Shown in pieces: positions 43,467 to 51,911 of a stretch of DNA of 64,000 nt (position 1 is its first letter; every line of letters starts with the position of its first letter). A program made the position numbers and the translations under genes. Source of the stretch: Ketobacter sp964016105 (GTDB lineage Bacteria; Pseudomonadota; Gammaproteobacteria; Pseudomonadales; Ketobacteraceae); NCBI GenBank assembly GCA_964016105.1, contig CAXHEX010000006.1:1-64000 (forward strand), given 5' to 3'. The notes under the pieces were generated by a model. It did not search any database and was not told the origin of the DNA. It saw only the letters and a program-made list of their open reading frames with translations.

Positions 43467-43482
43467 TGCCAAATATTTGGCA
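43467..43482. promoter_or_regulatory. 16-bp perfect palindrome upstream of the chemoreceptor gene
   Basis: TGCCAAATATTTGGCA is perfectly self-complementary and lies 117 bases before the chemoreceptor start, in the 366-base gap after mltF. It is a good size for a dimeric repressor site. The remainder of the gap has no supported gene. Confidence 0.45.
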
Positions 43483-43598
43483 TTCTTGTGTGCTATCTCT
43501 CCAGTTATTCCCATTTTTTTAATTCTTTGCGCAGGGCAACTCCGTTGCCTACTCTTAGGGAGTGGTGGATTCATTTGAATGAGAGGAGAGGCATAGCA

Positions 43599-44741
43599 AT
43601 GTCTTCTAAGGTGAAGGTTTTGGTGGCTTTGGCCGTGGCAGCGGTGGTCCAATTGGGGTATTTGAGCTGGGCGGTGTCCGGATCGGAAGGAGCGGGTAGT
43701 CTTATCCTCTGGGGATTTATTGTGGCTGCTTTGATGGTTGGGGTAGGCTGGGCCATTGCCGGTTTGGGTGATGGACAGGGCTCCCAAATGGAGATTGAAT
43801 TTCTGCAGCGGCTAGTGAGCGGTGAAAAGCGCATGACGGATCGTTTATCCAGTATGGAAAACAGTCCCTTAGCCACAGCGATTAACTCCTTTATGGACCA
43901 TTTTCAGGAGGTGTTTGAACGCGCTTCTGGAAACCTGGACCGAATTAAGGTCATGAGCCGTGAGCTGGGCAATTTGTCAGCCGCAGGTAGTAATGATACC
44001 AGTCACGATACCCAGGATGTGGTGAATGCGGTGTCCAGCATGAGTGCTGCTGTGCATGACGCATCCCAAAATGCAGCAACGGCTGCCCAGGCAGCGAGGG
44101 ATGCCAGCGCTGAAGCGGACAGCGGTCAATCGGTTGTAAACAGCGTCACGGGGTCCATTCACTCCCTAGCTGACGAAGTTGAACGGGCAGCCAGCGCCAT
44201 TCAAAAGTTGGAGGCGGACACGGAATCCATCGGCGCCATTTTGGAGGTGATTCGTGGAATTGCCGATCAAACCAACCTGTTGGCATTGAATGCGGCCATC
44301 GAGGCGGCCCGGGCCGGCGAACAGGGTAGGGGCTTTGCAGTGGTGGCAGATGAGGTGCGTACCCTGGCTCAGCGTACCCAGGAAGCGACCCAGGAAATCA
44401 ATGATATGATCGCCCGCCTGCAGGACGGTTCCAAGAATGCAGTGAATGTGATGGCAGAAGGCCGTAAGCAGGCAGAGTTAAGTGTGGAGCAGGCACTCAA
44501 GGCCGGTGAATCCTTGTCTGCCATTACCAGCGCCATCGGTTCCATCAGCACCATGAATGAGCAGATTGCGTCGGCTGTTGAGCAGCAGACCGCCGCCGCG
44601 GATTCCATTAACAGCAGTTTGCAGCGTATGGGCCAGGCCAGCTCCAATAGCTCCCATTCCACTGAGCTGAATCGGCTACAGCAGGAAATCCAAACCACAG
44701 CACAGGATCTGGAAAGCATCATTAATCGCTACGTAATGTGA
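43599..44741 (+). CDS. methyl-accepting chemotaxis protein without a periplasmic sensor domain
   Basis: This 380-residue chemoreceptor has two N-terminal helices with almost no loop between them (about residues 5-25 and 32-52). A cytoplasmic coiled-coil signalling domain follows, with the conserved tip IRGIADQTNLLALNAAIEAARAGEQGRGFAVVADEVRTLAQRT. The lack of a periplasmic domain suggests sensing through the membrane or cytoplasm. FLQRLVSGEKRM...NSFMDHFQEVF is a short linker without a recognised HAMP. The start at 43599 has GAGAGG upstream; the frame runs back to 43488 without support. A hairpin terminator follows. It interrupts the usual mltF-purL neighbourhood. Confidence 0.92.
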   Translation: MSSKVKVLVALAVAAVVQLGYLSWAVSGSEGAGSLILWGFIVAALMVGVGWAIAGLGDGQGSQMEIEFLQRLVSGEKRMTDRLSSMENSPLATAINSFMDHFQEVFERASGNLDRIKVMSRELGNLSAAGSNDTSHDTQDVVNAVSSMSAAVHDASQNAATAAQAARDASAEADSGQSVVNSVTGSIHSLADEVERAASAIQKLEADTESIGAILEVIRGIADQTNLLALNAAIEAARAGEQGRGFAVVADEVRTLAQRTQEATQEINDMIARLQDGSKNAVNVMAEGRKQAELSVEQALKAGESLSAITSAIGSISTMNEQIASAVEQQTAAADSINSSLQRMGQASSNSSHSTELNRLQQEIQTTAQDLESIINRYVM

Positions 44742-44767
44742 GTACTTTTTAACTAATTGTCTTATTC

Positions 44768-44789
44768 ATAGCCCCACTCCCGGGGCTAT
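44768..44789 (+). terminator. hairpin after the chemoreceptor gene
   Basis: ATAGCCCC (44768-44775) and GGGGCTAT (44782-44789) form a perfect 8-bp stem with a 6-base loop, followed by a pyrimidine-rich run (CTCTCCTTCCTC). It separates the chemoreceptor gene from purL. Confidence 0.6.
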
Positions 44790-44868
44790 CTCTCCTTCCT
44801 CGCCCGGTTGTGTTCCTTTATAATCCGCACTTCTAATTTATCCATGATCACAGCCAGCCGAGACACAG

Positions 44869-47800
44869 ATGCTTCAACTCCGTGGTGCCCCCGCTCTCTC
44901 CGAATTCCGTCGTAGTAAACTCCTCCATGTGCTGCAGTCTGAGCTGCCACAAGTGCATGGTTTGTACGCCGAGTACACCCATTTCGCCCACCTGGATGGG
45001 GATCTCAGTTCTGAACAGCGACGGGTGCTGGACGCTATTCTAACCTATGGCCCCAATCAGACTGCCGAGGCCCCCGCAGGTCAGCTTGTTTTGGTGGTGC
45101 CCCGTCCTGGCACTATTTCCCCTTGGTCTTCCAAAGCCACAGATATTGCTCATAACTGTGGTTTGCAGGCCGTTAAGCGCCTGGAACGGGGAATTGCCTA
45201 CTATTTGCAATCCGCCTCACCCTTGAGTTCTGCCCAGCTTGAGCTGGCCGCCGGTCAACTGCACGATCGTATGGTTGAGGCGGTGCTGTTGGATGCCAGC
45301 GAAGCCCGTGCCCTATTCCGGCAGGATCAACCCACACCCCTTTTTGAAGTGGATGTGCTGGCCGGGGGGCGAGCGGCGCTGGAGAGTGCTAATCAGGACC
45401 TTGGATTGGCGTTGGCGCAAGACGAAATCGATTATTTGCTGCAGAGCTTTACTGAATTGAAGAGGAATCCCACAGACGTGGAGTTGATGATGTTTGCCCA
45501 GGCTAACTCTGAGCATTGTCGTCACAAAATCTTCAATGCCGATTGGGTGGTGGACGGTCAGGCACAACCGTTGTCTCTGTTCAAAATGATCAAAAACACC
45601 TACGAGCAGGGCGGCCAGGGCGTGCTTTCCGCCTATGCGGATAACGCGGCGGTGATGGAAGGCTCTATGGCAGGCCGCTTTTACCCCGAGCCCACTTCCA
45701 AGCAGTATCAGTTTCATCAAGAGCCCGTGCATATTTTGATGAAGGTGGAAACCCACAATCATCCCACCGCCATTGCCCCTTTTCCTGGAGCTTCCACGGG
45801 AGCTGGGGGTGAAATTCGAGATGAAGGCGCCACCGGTCGTGGTTCGCGGCCCAAGGCGGGGCTCACTGGGTTTACGGTTTCCAACCTGAATATTCCCGGG
45901 TTTGGTCAACCCTGGGAGCAGCCCTACGGTAAGCCCAGTCGAATTGTATCGGCTTTGGACATTATGTTGGATGGGCCATTGGGCGGTGCCGGTTTCAACA
46001 ATGAATTTGGGCGTCCCAATATCAATGGTTATTTCCGTACTTACGAACAGCAGGTCACCACCCTAAACGGTGAAGAGGTGCGCGGTTACCACAAGCCCAT
46101 CATGATTGCCGGTGGTTATGGCAACATCAAGCAGCAACACGTGGATAAAGGGCAGATACCGGTGGGTGCCAAGTTAATCGTGTTGGGTGGCCCCGCCATG
46201 CTGATTGGTCTTGGTGGGGGCGCGGCTTCTTCCATGGCCACCGGTGCCAGCGCGGAAGATCTGGATTTTGCCTCCGTGCAGCGGGACAATCCTGAAATGG
46301 AGCGTCGCTGCCAGGAAGTGATTGACCAATGCTGGCAATTGGATGACAAGAATCCCATCGCCTTTATCCATGACGTGGGGGCCGGTGGTTTAAGTAACGC
46401 CATGCCTGAATTGGTAAAAGACGGCGGCCGCGGTGGCCGTTTTCTGTTGCGTGAGATCCCCAACGACGAGCCCGGTATGTCGCCGTTGGCCATTTGGTGC
46501 AACGAGTCCCAAGAGCGCTACGTGTTGGCGGTGGCGCCACAACAGCTGGCGGTGTTTGAACAGATCTGTGAGCGGGAACGTTGCCCCTATGCGGTGATAG
46601 GCGAAGCCACAGAAGAATTGCACTTGTCCCTCAGCGACAGTCATTTCGACAACAGCCCGGTGGATTTGCCCATGTCGGTGTTGTTCGGCAAACCCCCCAA
46701 AATGCAGCGGTCCTTTCAGCGTCAACAGATAAATCTGCCCGCTTTGGATTTCAGTTCCTTAGATATCAAAGAAGCCGCTTACCGGGTCTTGAGATTACCC
46801 GCGGTGGCCAGCAAGAAGTTTTTGATCACCATCGGCGATCGCAGTGTCACTGGGTTGGTGGCCCGAGATCAGATGGTGGGTCCGTGGCAGGTTCCGGTTT
46901 CTGATGTGGCGGTTACTACCAGCACCCTGGACAGTTTTTGCGGCGAAGCCATGGCCATGGGTGAGCGCACCCCTGCGGCACTGATCAATGCTCCGGCTTC
47001 TGGGCGCATGGCCATTGGTGAGGCGGTAACTAATATCGCCTGCGCAGCCATTGATGGGCTGTCAAAAGTTCGCTTGTCTGCCAACTGGATGTGCGCTGCG
47101 GGCTACAACGGCGAAGATCAGGCCCTGTTCGACACCGTAAGCGCTGTGGGTATGGAATTGTGTCCACAGTTGGGGATCACCATTCCCGTGGGCAAAGATT
47201 CCATGTCCATGCGCACCCTGTGGCAAGAGGATAATCAGCAGAAAAGCGTCACAGCGCCCATGTCACTGATCATTACGGCGTTTGCGCCGGTGTTGGATGT
47301 GCGTAAAACCGTAACCCCCATGTTACGACAGGATCAGGGCGAAACGGCACTGGTATTAATTGACCTGGGCAATGGTAAGAACCGCCTTGGGGCCACAGCC
47401 CTGGCACAAGTGTATGGTCAATTGGGCAACGCTTGCGCCGATGTGGAAAGCGCGGAACAATTAAAAGGCTTCTTCAACATCATTCAAGAGTTGCTGCAGC
47501 AAGATAAGATCCTGGCCTACCATGACCGTTCTGATGGTGGCTTACTGGCCACGCTGTGTGAAATGGCCTTTGCGTCCCACGCGGGTTTGTCTGTGGACAT
47601 TAGTCTGCTGGGCGATTCCGTTGGGGGGCTGTTCAGTGAAGAGCTGGGTGCGGTGATTCAAGTGAAACGTTCAGACCTTGGGCTTGTCCAACAGCGTTTC
47701 TCGCGGCTTTCCGTTGCAACCTATGATTTGGGTGGATTAAGTGACGATGACCAGGTGCGTATTGCGTACCAGGGTGAAGAGTTGTTGAACGAATCCCGAG

Positions 47801-48753
47801 TGGCTCTGGAGCAGGCCTGGGCAGAAACCAGCTTCCGCATTCAATCCATTCGTGACAACAGCCAGTGTGCGCAACAGGAATTTGATCAAATTGCCCGGGC
47901 AGATGATCCCGGATTGAGCCCTAAGCTCAGTTTTGATCCCCAGGACAACATCTGCGCCCCCATGATTAACCGAGGAGCCCGGCCGCGGGTAGCCATTTTG
48001 CGGGAGCAGGGTGTTAACGGTCATATCGAAATGGCCGGAGCCTTCCACAAGGCAGGCTTTGATTCCGTTGATGTGCACATGAGTGAAATTCTATCGGCAG
48101 GAGTGGCGCTGGATTCCTTCAGTGGCTTGGTGGCCTGTGGCGGATTTTCCTACGGCGATGTTTTGGGTGCCGGTGAAGGTTGGGCAAAGTCCATCCTATT
48201 CAATCCCGTGGCCCGTCAACAGTTTGAGCAGTTCTTCCTGCGATCTGATGTTTTTGCCTTGGGCGTGTGTAACGGCTGTCAAATGATGAGTAATCTCCAT
48301 GAGTTGATTCCCGGTGCCGATTATTGGCCCCACTTTGTACGTAACCAGTCTGAACGGTTCGAAGCTCGGGTGAGCATGGTGGAAGTGCAGCAGAGCAATT
48401 CCATATTGTTGCAAGGAATGGCTGGGTCCCGTTTACCCATTGCCATTGCCCACGGCGAAGGTCGGGCCGAGTTTAAAAATGGGGATCAGTTAGCACAGGC
48501 GCAGCATGCAAACGGTATCGCTCTGCGTTACGTGGACAACTGGGGACAGGCTACGGAAACCTATCCCGCCAATCCCAATGGCTCGGTCGAAGGCGTAACT
48601 GGGCTAACCAATGCCGACGGCAGAATTACCATTATGATGCCTCACCCTGAGCGGGTTTACCGAACTGTGCAAAACTCCTGGTACCCGTCCCAATGGGGTG
48701 AAGATGGCGTCTGGTTGAGGTTGTTCCGCAACGCCAGAGCGTGGTTGGGATAA
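44869..48753 (+). CDS. purL: phosphoribosylformylglycinamidine synthase
   Basis: This large single-chain FGAM synthase of 1294 residues carries out the fourth step of purine synthesis, using ATP and glutamine. The order is as in E. coli: an N-terminal PurS-like domain, two AIR-synthase halves (VMLMFAQANSEHCRHKIFNADW, LMKVETHNHPTAIAPFPGASTG, IPVGKDSMSMRT), and a C-terminal glutaminase with RPRVAILREQGVNG, the nucleophile Cys in ALGVCNGCQMMS, and the late HGEGRAEF and MPHPERV. The ATG start and length are standard. The purT gene, another step of the pathway, is about 3 kb downstream. Confidence 0.98.
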   Translation: MLQLRGAPALSEFRRSKLLHVLQSELPQVHGLYAEYTHFAHLDGDLSSEQRRVLDAILTYGPNQTAEAPAGQLVLVVPRPGTISPWSSKATDIAHNCGLQAVKRLERGIAYYLQSASPLSSAQLELAAGQLHDRMVEAVLLDASEARALFRQDQPTPLFEVDVLAGGRAALESANQDLGLALAQDEIDYLLQSFTELKRNPTDVELMMFAQANSEHCRHKIFNADWVVDGQAQPLSLFKMIKNTYEQGGQGVLSAYADNAAVMEGSMAGRFYPEPTSKQYQFHQEPVHILMKVETHNHPTAIAPFPGASTGAGGEIRDEGATGRGSRPKAGLTGFTVSNLNIPGFGQPWEQPYGKPSRIVSALDIMLDGPLGGAGFNNEFGRPNINGYFRTYEQQVTTLNGEEVRGYHKPIMIAGGYGNIKQQHVDKGQIPVGAKLIVLGGPAMLIGLGGGAASSMATGASAEDLDFASVQRDNPEMERRCQEVIDQCWQLDDKNPIAFIHDVGAGGLSNAMPELVKDGGRGGRFLLREIPNDEPGMSPLAIWCNESQERYVLAVAPQQLAVFEQICERERCPYAVIGEATEELHLSLSDSHFDNSPVDLPMSVLFGKPPKMQRSFQRQQINLPALDFSSLDIKEAAYRVLRLPAVASKKFLITIGDRSVTGLVARDQMVGPWQVPVSDVAVTTSTLDSFCGEAMAMGERTPAALINAPASGRMAIGEAVTNIACAAIDGLSKVRLSANWMCAAGYNGEDQALFDTVSAVGMELCPQLGITIPVGKDSMSMRTLWQEDNQQKSVTAPMSLIITAFAPVLDVRKTVTPMLRQDQGETALVLIDLGNGKNRLGATALAQVYGQLGNACADVESAEQLKGFFNIIQELLQQDKILAYHDRSDGGLLATLCEMAFASHAGLSVDISLLGDSVGGLFSEELGAVIQVKRSDLGLVQQRFSRLSVATYDLGGLSDDDQVRIAYQGEELLNESRVALEQAWAETSFRIQSIRDNSQCAQQEFDQIARADDPGLSPKLSFDPQDNICAPMINRGARPRVAILREQGVNGHIEMAGAFHKAGFDSVDVHMSEILSAGVALDSFSGLVACGGFSYGDVLGAGEGWAKSILFNPVARQQFEQFFLRSDVFALGVCNGCQMMSNLHELIPGADYWPHFVRNQSERFEARVSMVEVQQSNSILLQGMAGSRLPIAIAHGEGRAEFKNGDQLAQAQHANGIALRYVDNWGQATETYPANPNGSVEGVTGLTNADGRITIMMPHPERVYRTVQNSWYPSQWGEDGVWLRLFRNARAWLG

Positions 48754-49064
48754 TGTATAAATTGGTGTTCTTTGTGCCTGTAGCAGACAAGGAGTCAGTG
48801 AAACAAGCGGTGTTTGCTGCCGGTGCGGGGAAAATAGGCAATTACGATCAGTGTTGTTGGGAAGTGGAAGGGCAAGGCCAGTTCAGGCCCTTGCCTGGGG
48901 CCAACCCCGCAATTGGTCAACTGCAAAATCTGGAGAAAGTAGGGGAGTATCGAGTGGAGATGGTGTGTGAAGACCATCTCATTGGAGCGGTGGTGGCTGC
49001 GCTAAAAGGAGCCCATCCCTACGAAGAGCCCGCTTACGAGTGCTGGCAATTGGCGGAAATCTAA
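48753..49064 (+). CDS. short NIF3/YqfO-like (PII-like fold) protein
   Basis: This 103-residue protein begins MYKLVFFVPVADKESVKQAVFAAGAGKIGNYDQCCW across its first strand-helix unit and ends with GAHPYEEPAYECWQL. That HPYEEPAY motif marks the YqfO insert domain of NIF3-like proteins, here as a stand-alone protein (COG3323 type). The fold resembles PII and may bind a metal or small molecule; the function is unknown. Its ATG overlaps the purL stop by one base (TAATG), so it is translationally coupled. Confidence 0.8.
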   Translation: MYKLVFFVPVADKESVKQAVFAAGAGKIGNYDQCCWEVEGQGQFRPLPGANPAIGQLQNLEKVGEYRVEMVCEDHLIGAVVAALKGAHPYEEPAYECWQLAEI

Positions 49065-49076
49065 GAAGTATCAGGG

Positions 49077-49625
49077 TTATTTCGACTTTTTGATGAAAGG
49101 ATCGATACTTTCTACCCGCACAGGATACTGGTCAGATTTTCTATCTTCGAAGTAGAGTTTCAGGCTGCGGTGGATGGTGGGAAAAGCCAACTCCTTCCAG
49201 GGTATCTCATGTTCCTCGAACAGTTGGGTTTCCAGGCTTTCTTCTCCTACGCCATATTCCCCATTAATTAGGTCCGCCAGGAAGAACATGTAAACCTGAC
49301 TGATATGGGGCAAGTTGAAAACCGTGTAAAGGCCATGGATATTTACCCGGGCTTCGGCTTCTTCAATGGTCTCCCTCGCCGCTGCCTGCTCTGTGGTTTC
49401 ACCGTTTTCCATAAAGCCGGCGGGCAGAGTCCAGTAGCCCTTGCGGGGTTCAATGGCGCGGCGGCAGAGCAGTACTTTATTTTGGTAAACTGGTAAGGTT
49501 CCCGCGATAATGCGAGGATTAATGTAGTGGATCGCACCGCAGTCATCACACACATGGCGTTCGCGGCTATCCCCTGGGGGTATTTTGAGACTGACGGTTG
49601 AACCGCAGTCACTGCAATGTTTCAT
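49077..49625 (-). CDS. Nudix hydrolase with N-terminal zinc ribbon
   Basis: This cytoplasmic Nudix enzyme of 182 residues starts with a four-Cys zinc ribbon (CSDCG ... CDDCGAIHYINPR), followed by the Nudix box with GFMENGETTEQAAARETIEEAEARV spread over about residues 70-95. The arrangement is that of ADP-ribose/NADH pyrophosphatase-like proteins next to purL in many Gammaproteobacteria. It hydrolyses a nucleoside diphosphate linked to another moiety; the exact substrate is unknown. I prefer the ATG at 49625 (MKHCSDC); the frame can be extended to 49655. It converges on the YqfO-like gene. Confidence 0.88.
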   Translation of the reverse strand: MKHCSDCGSTVSLKIPPGDSRERHVCDDCGAIHYINPRIIAGTLPVYQNKVLLCRRAIEPRKGYWTLPAGFMENGETTEQAAARETIEEAEARVNIHGLYTVFNLPHISQVYMFFLADLINGEYGVGEESLETQLFEEHEIPWKELAFPTIHRSLKLYFEDRKSDQYPVRVESIDPFIKKSK

Positions 49626-49695
49626 AGATGAGGCCACCGAATTTCCAGTGGCCAAGTATAATAGCTAATGCTCTGAAGGCCCAGCCAAAAGGTTT

Positions 49696-50040
49696 TTAAG
49701 CTCTGCGAAAAGGTAGCACTTTTGCTTGTTCTACTTCAGTGTCGCTGGCTCGAGAAAACTGGATATCTTCGTTGCCAACTGCTTCGTTCAGCACCTGTCG
49801 CATGCGATCAAAAGAATCATGCATCATGCCTGATATGGCAATGCAGGCCGCCATTGGGCTTTTGGCTCGGCGCCGTTCCATGTCCACTCGAAATTGCAGA
49901 CCTCGCAATTTGCGACGGAATTCTTCTGGTGAGTCTTGGATCAACTGATCGCAAAGCTGTACTCGAAGCCGTTCCAGCTGTTCTGGATCGCGCTGTGCCA
50001 TCTCCCTAAGCTTGTCGAACTCTGGTAAATCGTAGCTCAT
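49696..50040 (-). CDS. DUF3135 family protein
   Basis: This small soluble helical protein of 114 residues reads LPEFDKLREMAQRDPEQLERLR, then a basic segment RKLRGLQFRVDMERRRAKSPMAACIAIS, which is the DUF3135 signature, and ends with LPFRRA. The function is unknown; members are found in Gammaproteobacteria only. The start at 50040 has ACGAGG eight bases upstream, so I reject the extension to 50109. It seems monocistronic, and the Nudix gene follows after 70 bases. Confidence 0.85.
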   Translation of the reverse strand: MSYDLPEFDKLREMAQRDPEQLERLRVQLCDQLIQDSPEEFRRKLRGLQFRVDMERRRAKSPMAACIAISGMMHDSFDRMRQVLNEAVGNEDIQFSRASDTEVEQAKVLPFRRA

Positions 50041-50524
50041 GGGTAATACCTCGTAAGGGCAACCTTGAAGTGTGCCCAAAAAATTCTGTAGTAAATAATG
50101 TGACCGCAAGCCAGAAGAGCTAATGACTTTATAAACTCGTCCTGTTGCTTGATGTCTATACTACCGCCAAAACTTTTCCTGTATAGCCTTGCCAAATACC
50201 GGCGGAGGCTACAGGTCGCTATTTAAGGCTGTTATTAGCATTAAGTTACTTATAACCTTAGCGACTATGGCTGAAAAATCAGTTGGTTAAGTTATGGGGC
50301 CCAGTTATTGTTTCAGAGCGTACCAATTTTGTTTCTATTTAGAATGATTGGTTATATGGAACAGCCACCACAACCGCATCTTTCTGGTTTAAAATCAGGG
50401 GCATGGAAATAATTGCTTTTTATTCAATAAGCTACAATATAAGCAAATCGTAAGGCCGAATCCGTTGCGAATTTTGTCTTTAGCTCAAAAATCCCTGTAG
50501 GTTCCTTTATATGAAGAACTGGAA
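50041..50524. other. intergenic region with no recognised feature
   Basis: These roughly 480 bases between divergent DUF3135 and Nudix genes are AT-rich and should hold both promoters. I see no tRNA, terminator, riboswitch or repeat. A 22-codon frame from about 50343 is not supported by a ribosome-binding site or composition. Confidence 0.4.
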
Positions 50525-51121
50525 ATGAACAACTGGCTAGCGCAAATAAGGAAAACGGTACCTTGCCATAGGCCAGAGGATGCTGCCCTGGATTCTGCTG
50601 AGGCGGCGGTATTGATGGCAATTACCGATTCGGAGCAGGATCCCCATCTGGTTCTAACCAAGCGCGCGGATCATCTCAGCAGCCATCCCGGCGAGGTGGC
50701 GTTTCCCGGTGGTAAGCGTGACCACGACGATCCCACCATCGTTTATACCGCCTTGAGAGAAAGCCACGAAGAAGTGGATTTGCGGCCCGACACGGTAGAG
50801 GTGGTGGGCCCCATGCCCATGTCCGTATCAAAAATGGGGCTGAAAGTGGTACCTATCGTGGGTATTATCCCCCAGCAGACGAAACTGGTTCCCAGTGAGC
50901 ATGAAATCGCGAGTATTTTCCAGGTTCCGCTGCGTTATTTCCTAGACCACCCCGTTGATGACTATACAGAGCGCGAGTTCCAGGGAGTACACTACCGGGT
51001 ACCCTGTTATCGCTATGAGGGGTATGTGATTTGGGGGCTTACCGCCTATTTCATAACGGACTGTTTCAACCGCTTGTTTGATGCCGGTTTGGAAATGAAC
51101 TACCCGCGACCCTTCAGTTAA
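50525..51121 (+). CDS. Nudix hydrolase, CoA pyrophosphatase (NudL) type
   Basis: This 198-residue enzyme has the two linked motifs of the CoA-pyrophosphatase group: LTKRADHLSSHPGEVAFPGGKRD (about residues 52-74) and the Nudix box AFPGGKRDHDD...ALRESHEEVDL. It would split CoA into 4'-phosphopantetheine and 3',5'-ADP. The C-terminal part, with VPLRYFLDHP and HYRVPCYRYEGYVIWGLTA, also fits. It lies 36 bases upstream of the gamma carbonic anhydrase gene on the same strand and may be cotranscribed with it, DUF1289 and purT. Confidence 0.9.
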   Translation: MNNWLAQIRKTVPCHRPEDAALDSAEAAVLMAITDSEQDPHLVLTKRADHLSSHPGEVAFPGGKRDHDDPTIVYTALRESHEEVDLRPDTVEVVGPMPMSVSKMGLKVVPIVGIIPQQTKLVPSEHEIASIFQVPLRYFLDHPVDDYTEREFQGVHYRVPCYRYEGYVIWGLTAYFITDCFNRLFDAGLEMNYPRPFS

Positions 51122-51157
51122 ACGCAGAAAGAGTTAAAAGAAGCAGAGAGGAAAAAG

Positions 51158-51691
51158 ATGATTTACCGATTGGGGGACAAACAGGTTGAGTTGCGGGGTG
51201 CGGATCACTTTATTGCCCACAACGCCACGGTAATTGGATCCGTTATCCTAGAGAATGAAGCCAGCATTTGGTTCAACTGTGTGGTTCGGGGAGATAATGA
51301 TCCCATCACCATCGGTGAGGGCTCAAACATTCAGGACGGCTGCGTTTTGCACACGGATCCCGGTGTGCCACTCACGGTAGGAAAAAACGTGACCGTAGGC
51401 CACAAGGTGATGCTGCACGGCTGCCAGATAGGAGAGAACAGTTTAATTGGAATCAATGCAGTGATTCTCAATAACGCGAAAATCGGTAAAAACTGTATTA
51501 TCGGCGCAAATTCTCTGATTCCTGAAGGCAAAGTAATACCAGATAACTCTCTGGTTATGGGGTCACCGGGTAAAGTGGTGAAACAAGTGTCTGAAAACCA
51601 AGCCATGGCTCTAAAAATGAGCGCACAACATTACGTACAAAACTTTAAACGCTACAAGGCCGATTTAGTTGCTGACGAGCGCTTTCAATAA
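51158..51691 (+). CDS. gamma-class carbonic anhydrase family protein
   Basis: This 177-residue left-handed beta-helix protein has hexapeptide repeats and the three metal-binding His of the Cam/YrdA family: one in CVLHTDPG and two in VGHKVMLHGCQIG. IWFNCVVRGDNDPITIGEGSNIQDG and LIGINAVILNNAKIGKNCIIGANSLIPEGK complete the signature. Members bind zinc or iron as trimers. Some hydrate CO2, and many bacterial homologues have no proven activity. It is in the middle of a rightward group from the CoA pyrophosphatase to purT. Confidence 0.93.
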   Translation: MIYRLGDKQVELRGADHFIAHNATVIGSVILENEASIWFNCVVRGDNDPITIGEGSNIQDGCVLHTDPGVPLTVGKNVTVGHKVMLHGCQIGENSLIGINAVILNNAKIGKNCIIGANSLIPEGKVIPDNSLVMGSPGKVVKQVSENQAMALKMSAQHYVQNFKRYKADLVADERFQ

Positions 51692-51712
51692 TATGTTCAA
51701 TTCCATTGCAGT

Positions 51713-51910
51713 ATGAAAAATAACGTTCAAGGTAGTCCTGAAGTGGTGCAGTCACCCTGCGTGGGTGTCTGTGTTTTGGATGATGATGACATTTGTATTG
51801 GTTGCTTGCGCACCAGTGACGAAATATGTCGGTGGGTGGATTTGGATGATAAGGGCAAGCTGGCGGTTCTAAAAAAAGTTGAGCTAAGGTCAAAGCAAGT
51901 TAAGGGTTAA
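51713..51910 (+). CDS. DUF1289 small Cys-rich protein
   Basis: This 65-residue protein has the DUF1289 pattern SPCVGVCVLDDDDICIGCLRTSDEICRWVDLDD, with Cys residues at about 15, 19, 28 and 31 and the last one near residue 39. The four spaced Cys suggest a metal or iron-sulfur site. The function is unknown. It starts 22 bases after the carbonic anhydrase gene and ends one base before the purT ATG, so it is part of the same transcript. Confidence 0.9.
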   Translation: MKNNVQGSPEVVQSPCVGVCVLDDDDICIGCLRTSDEICRWVDLDDKGKLAVLKKVELRSKQVKG

Positions 51911-51911
51911 T

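Noticed and set aside
43479..43493. possible sigma-54 promoter (GG...GC) upstream of the chemoreceptor gene
   Set aside because: The GG-to-GC spacing is 11 bases rather than 10 and the surrounding consensus is poor.
45313..45909. 198-codon frame opposite purL
   Set aside because: Antisense to a conserved enzyme segment, with no family match or ribosome-binding site.
50343..50411. 22-codon frame in the DUF3135-Nudix gap
   Set aside because: No ribosome-binding site and no distinctive composition.
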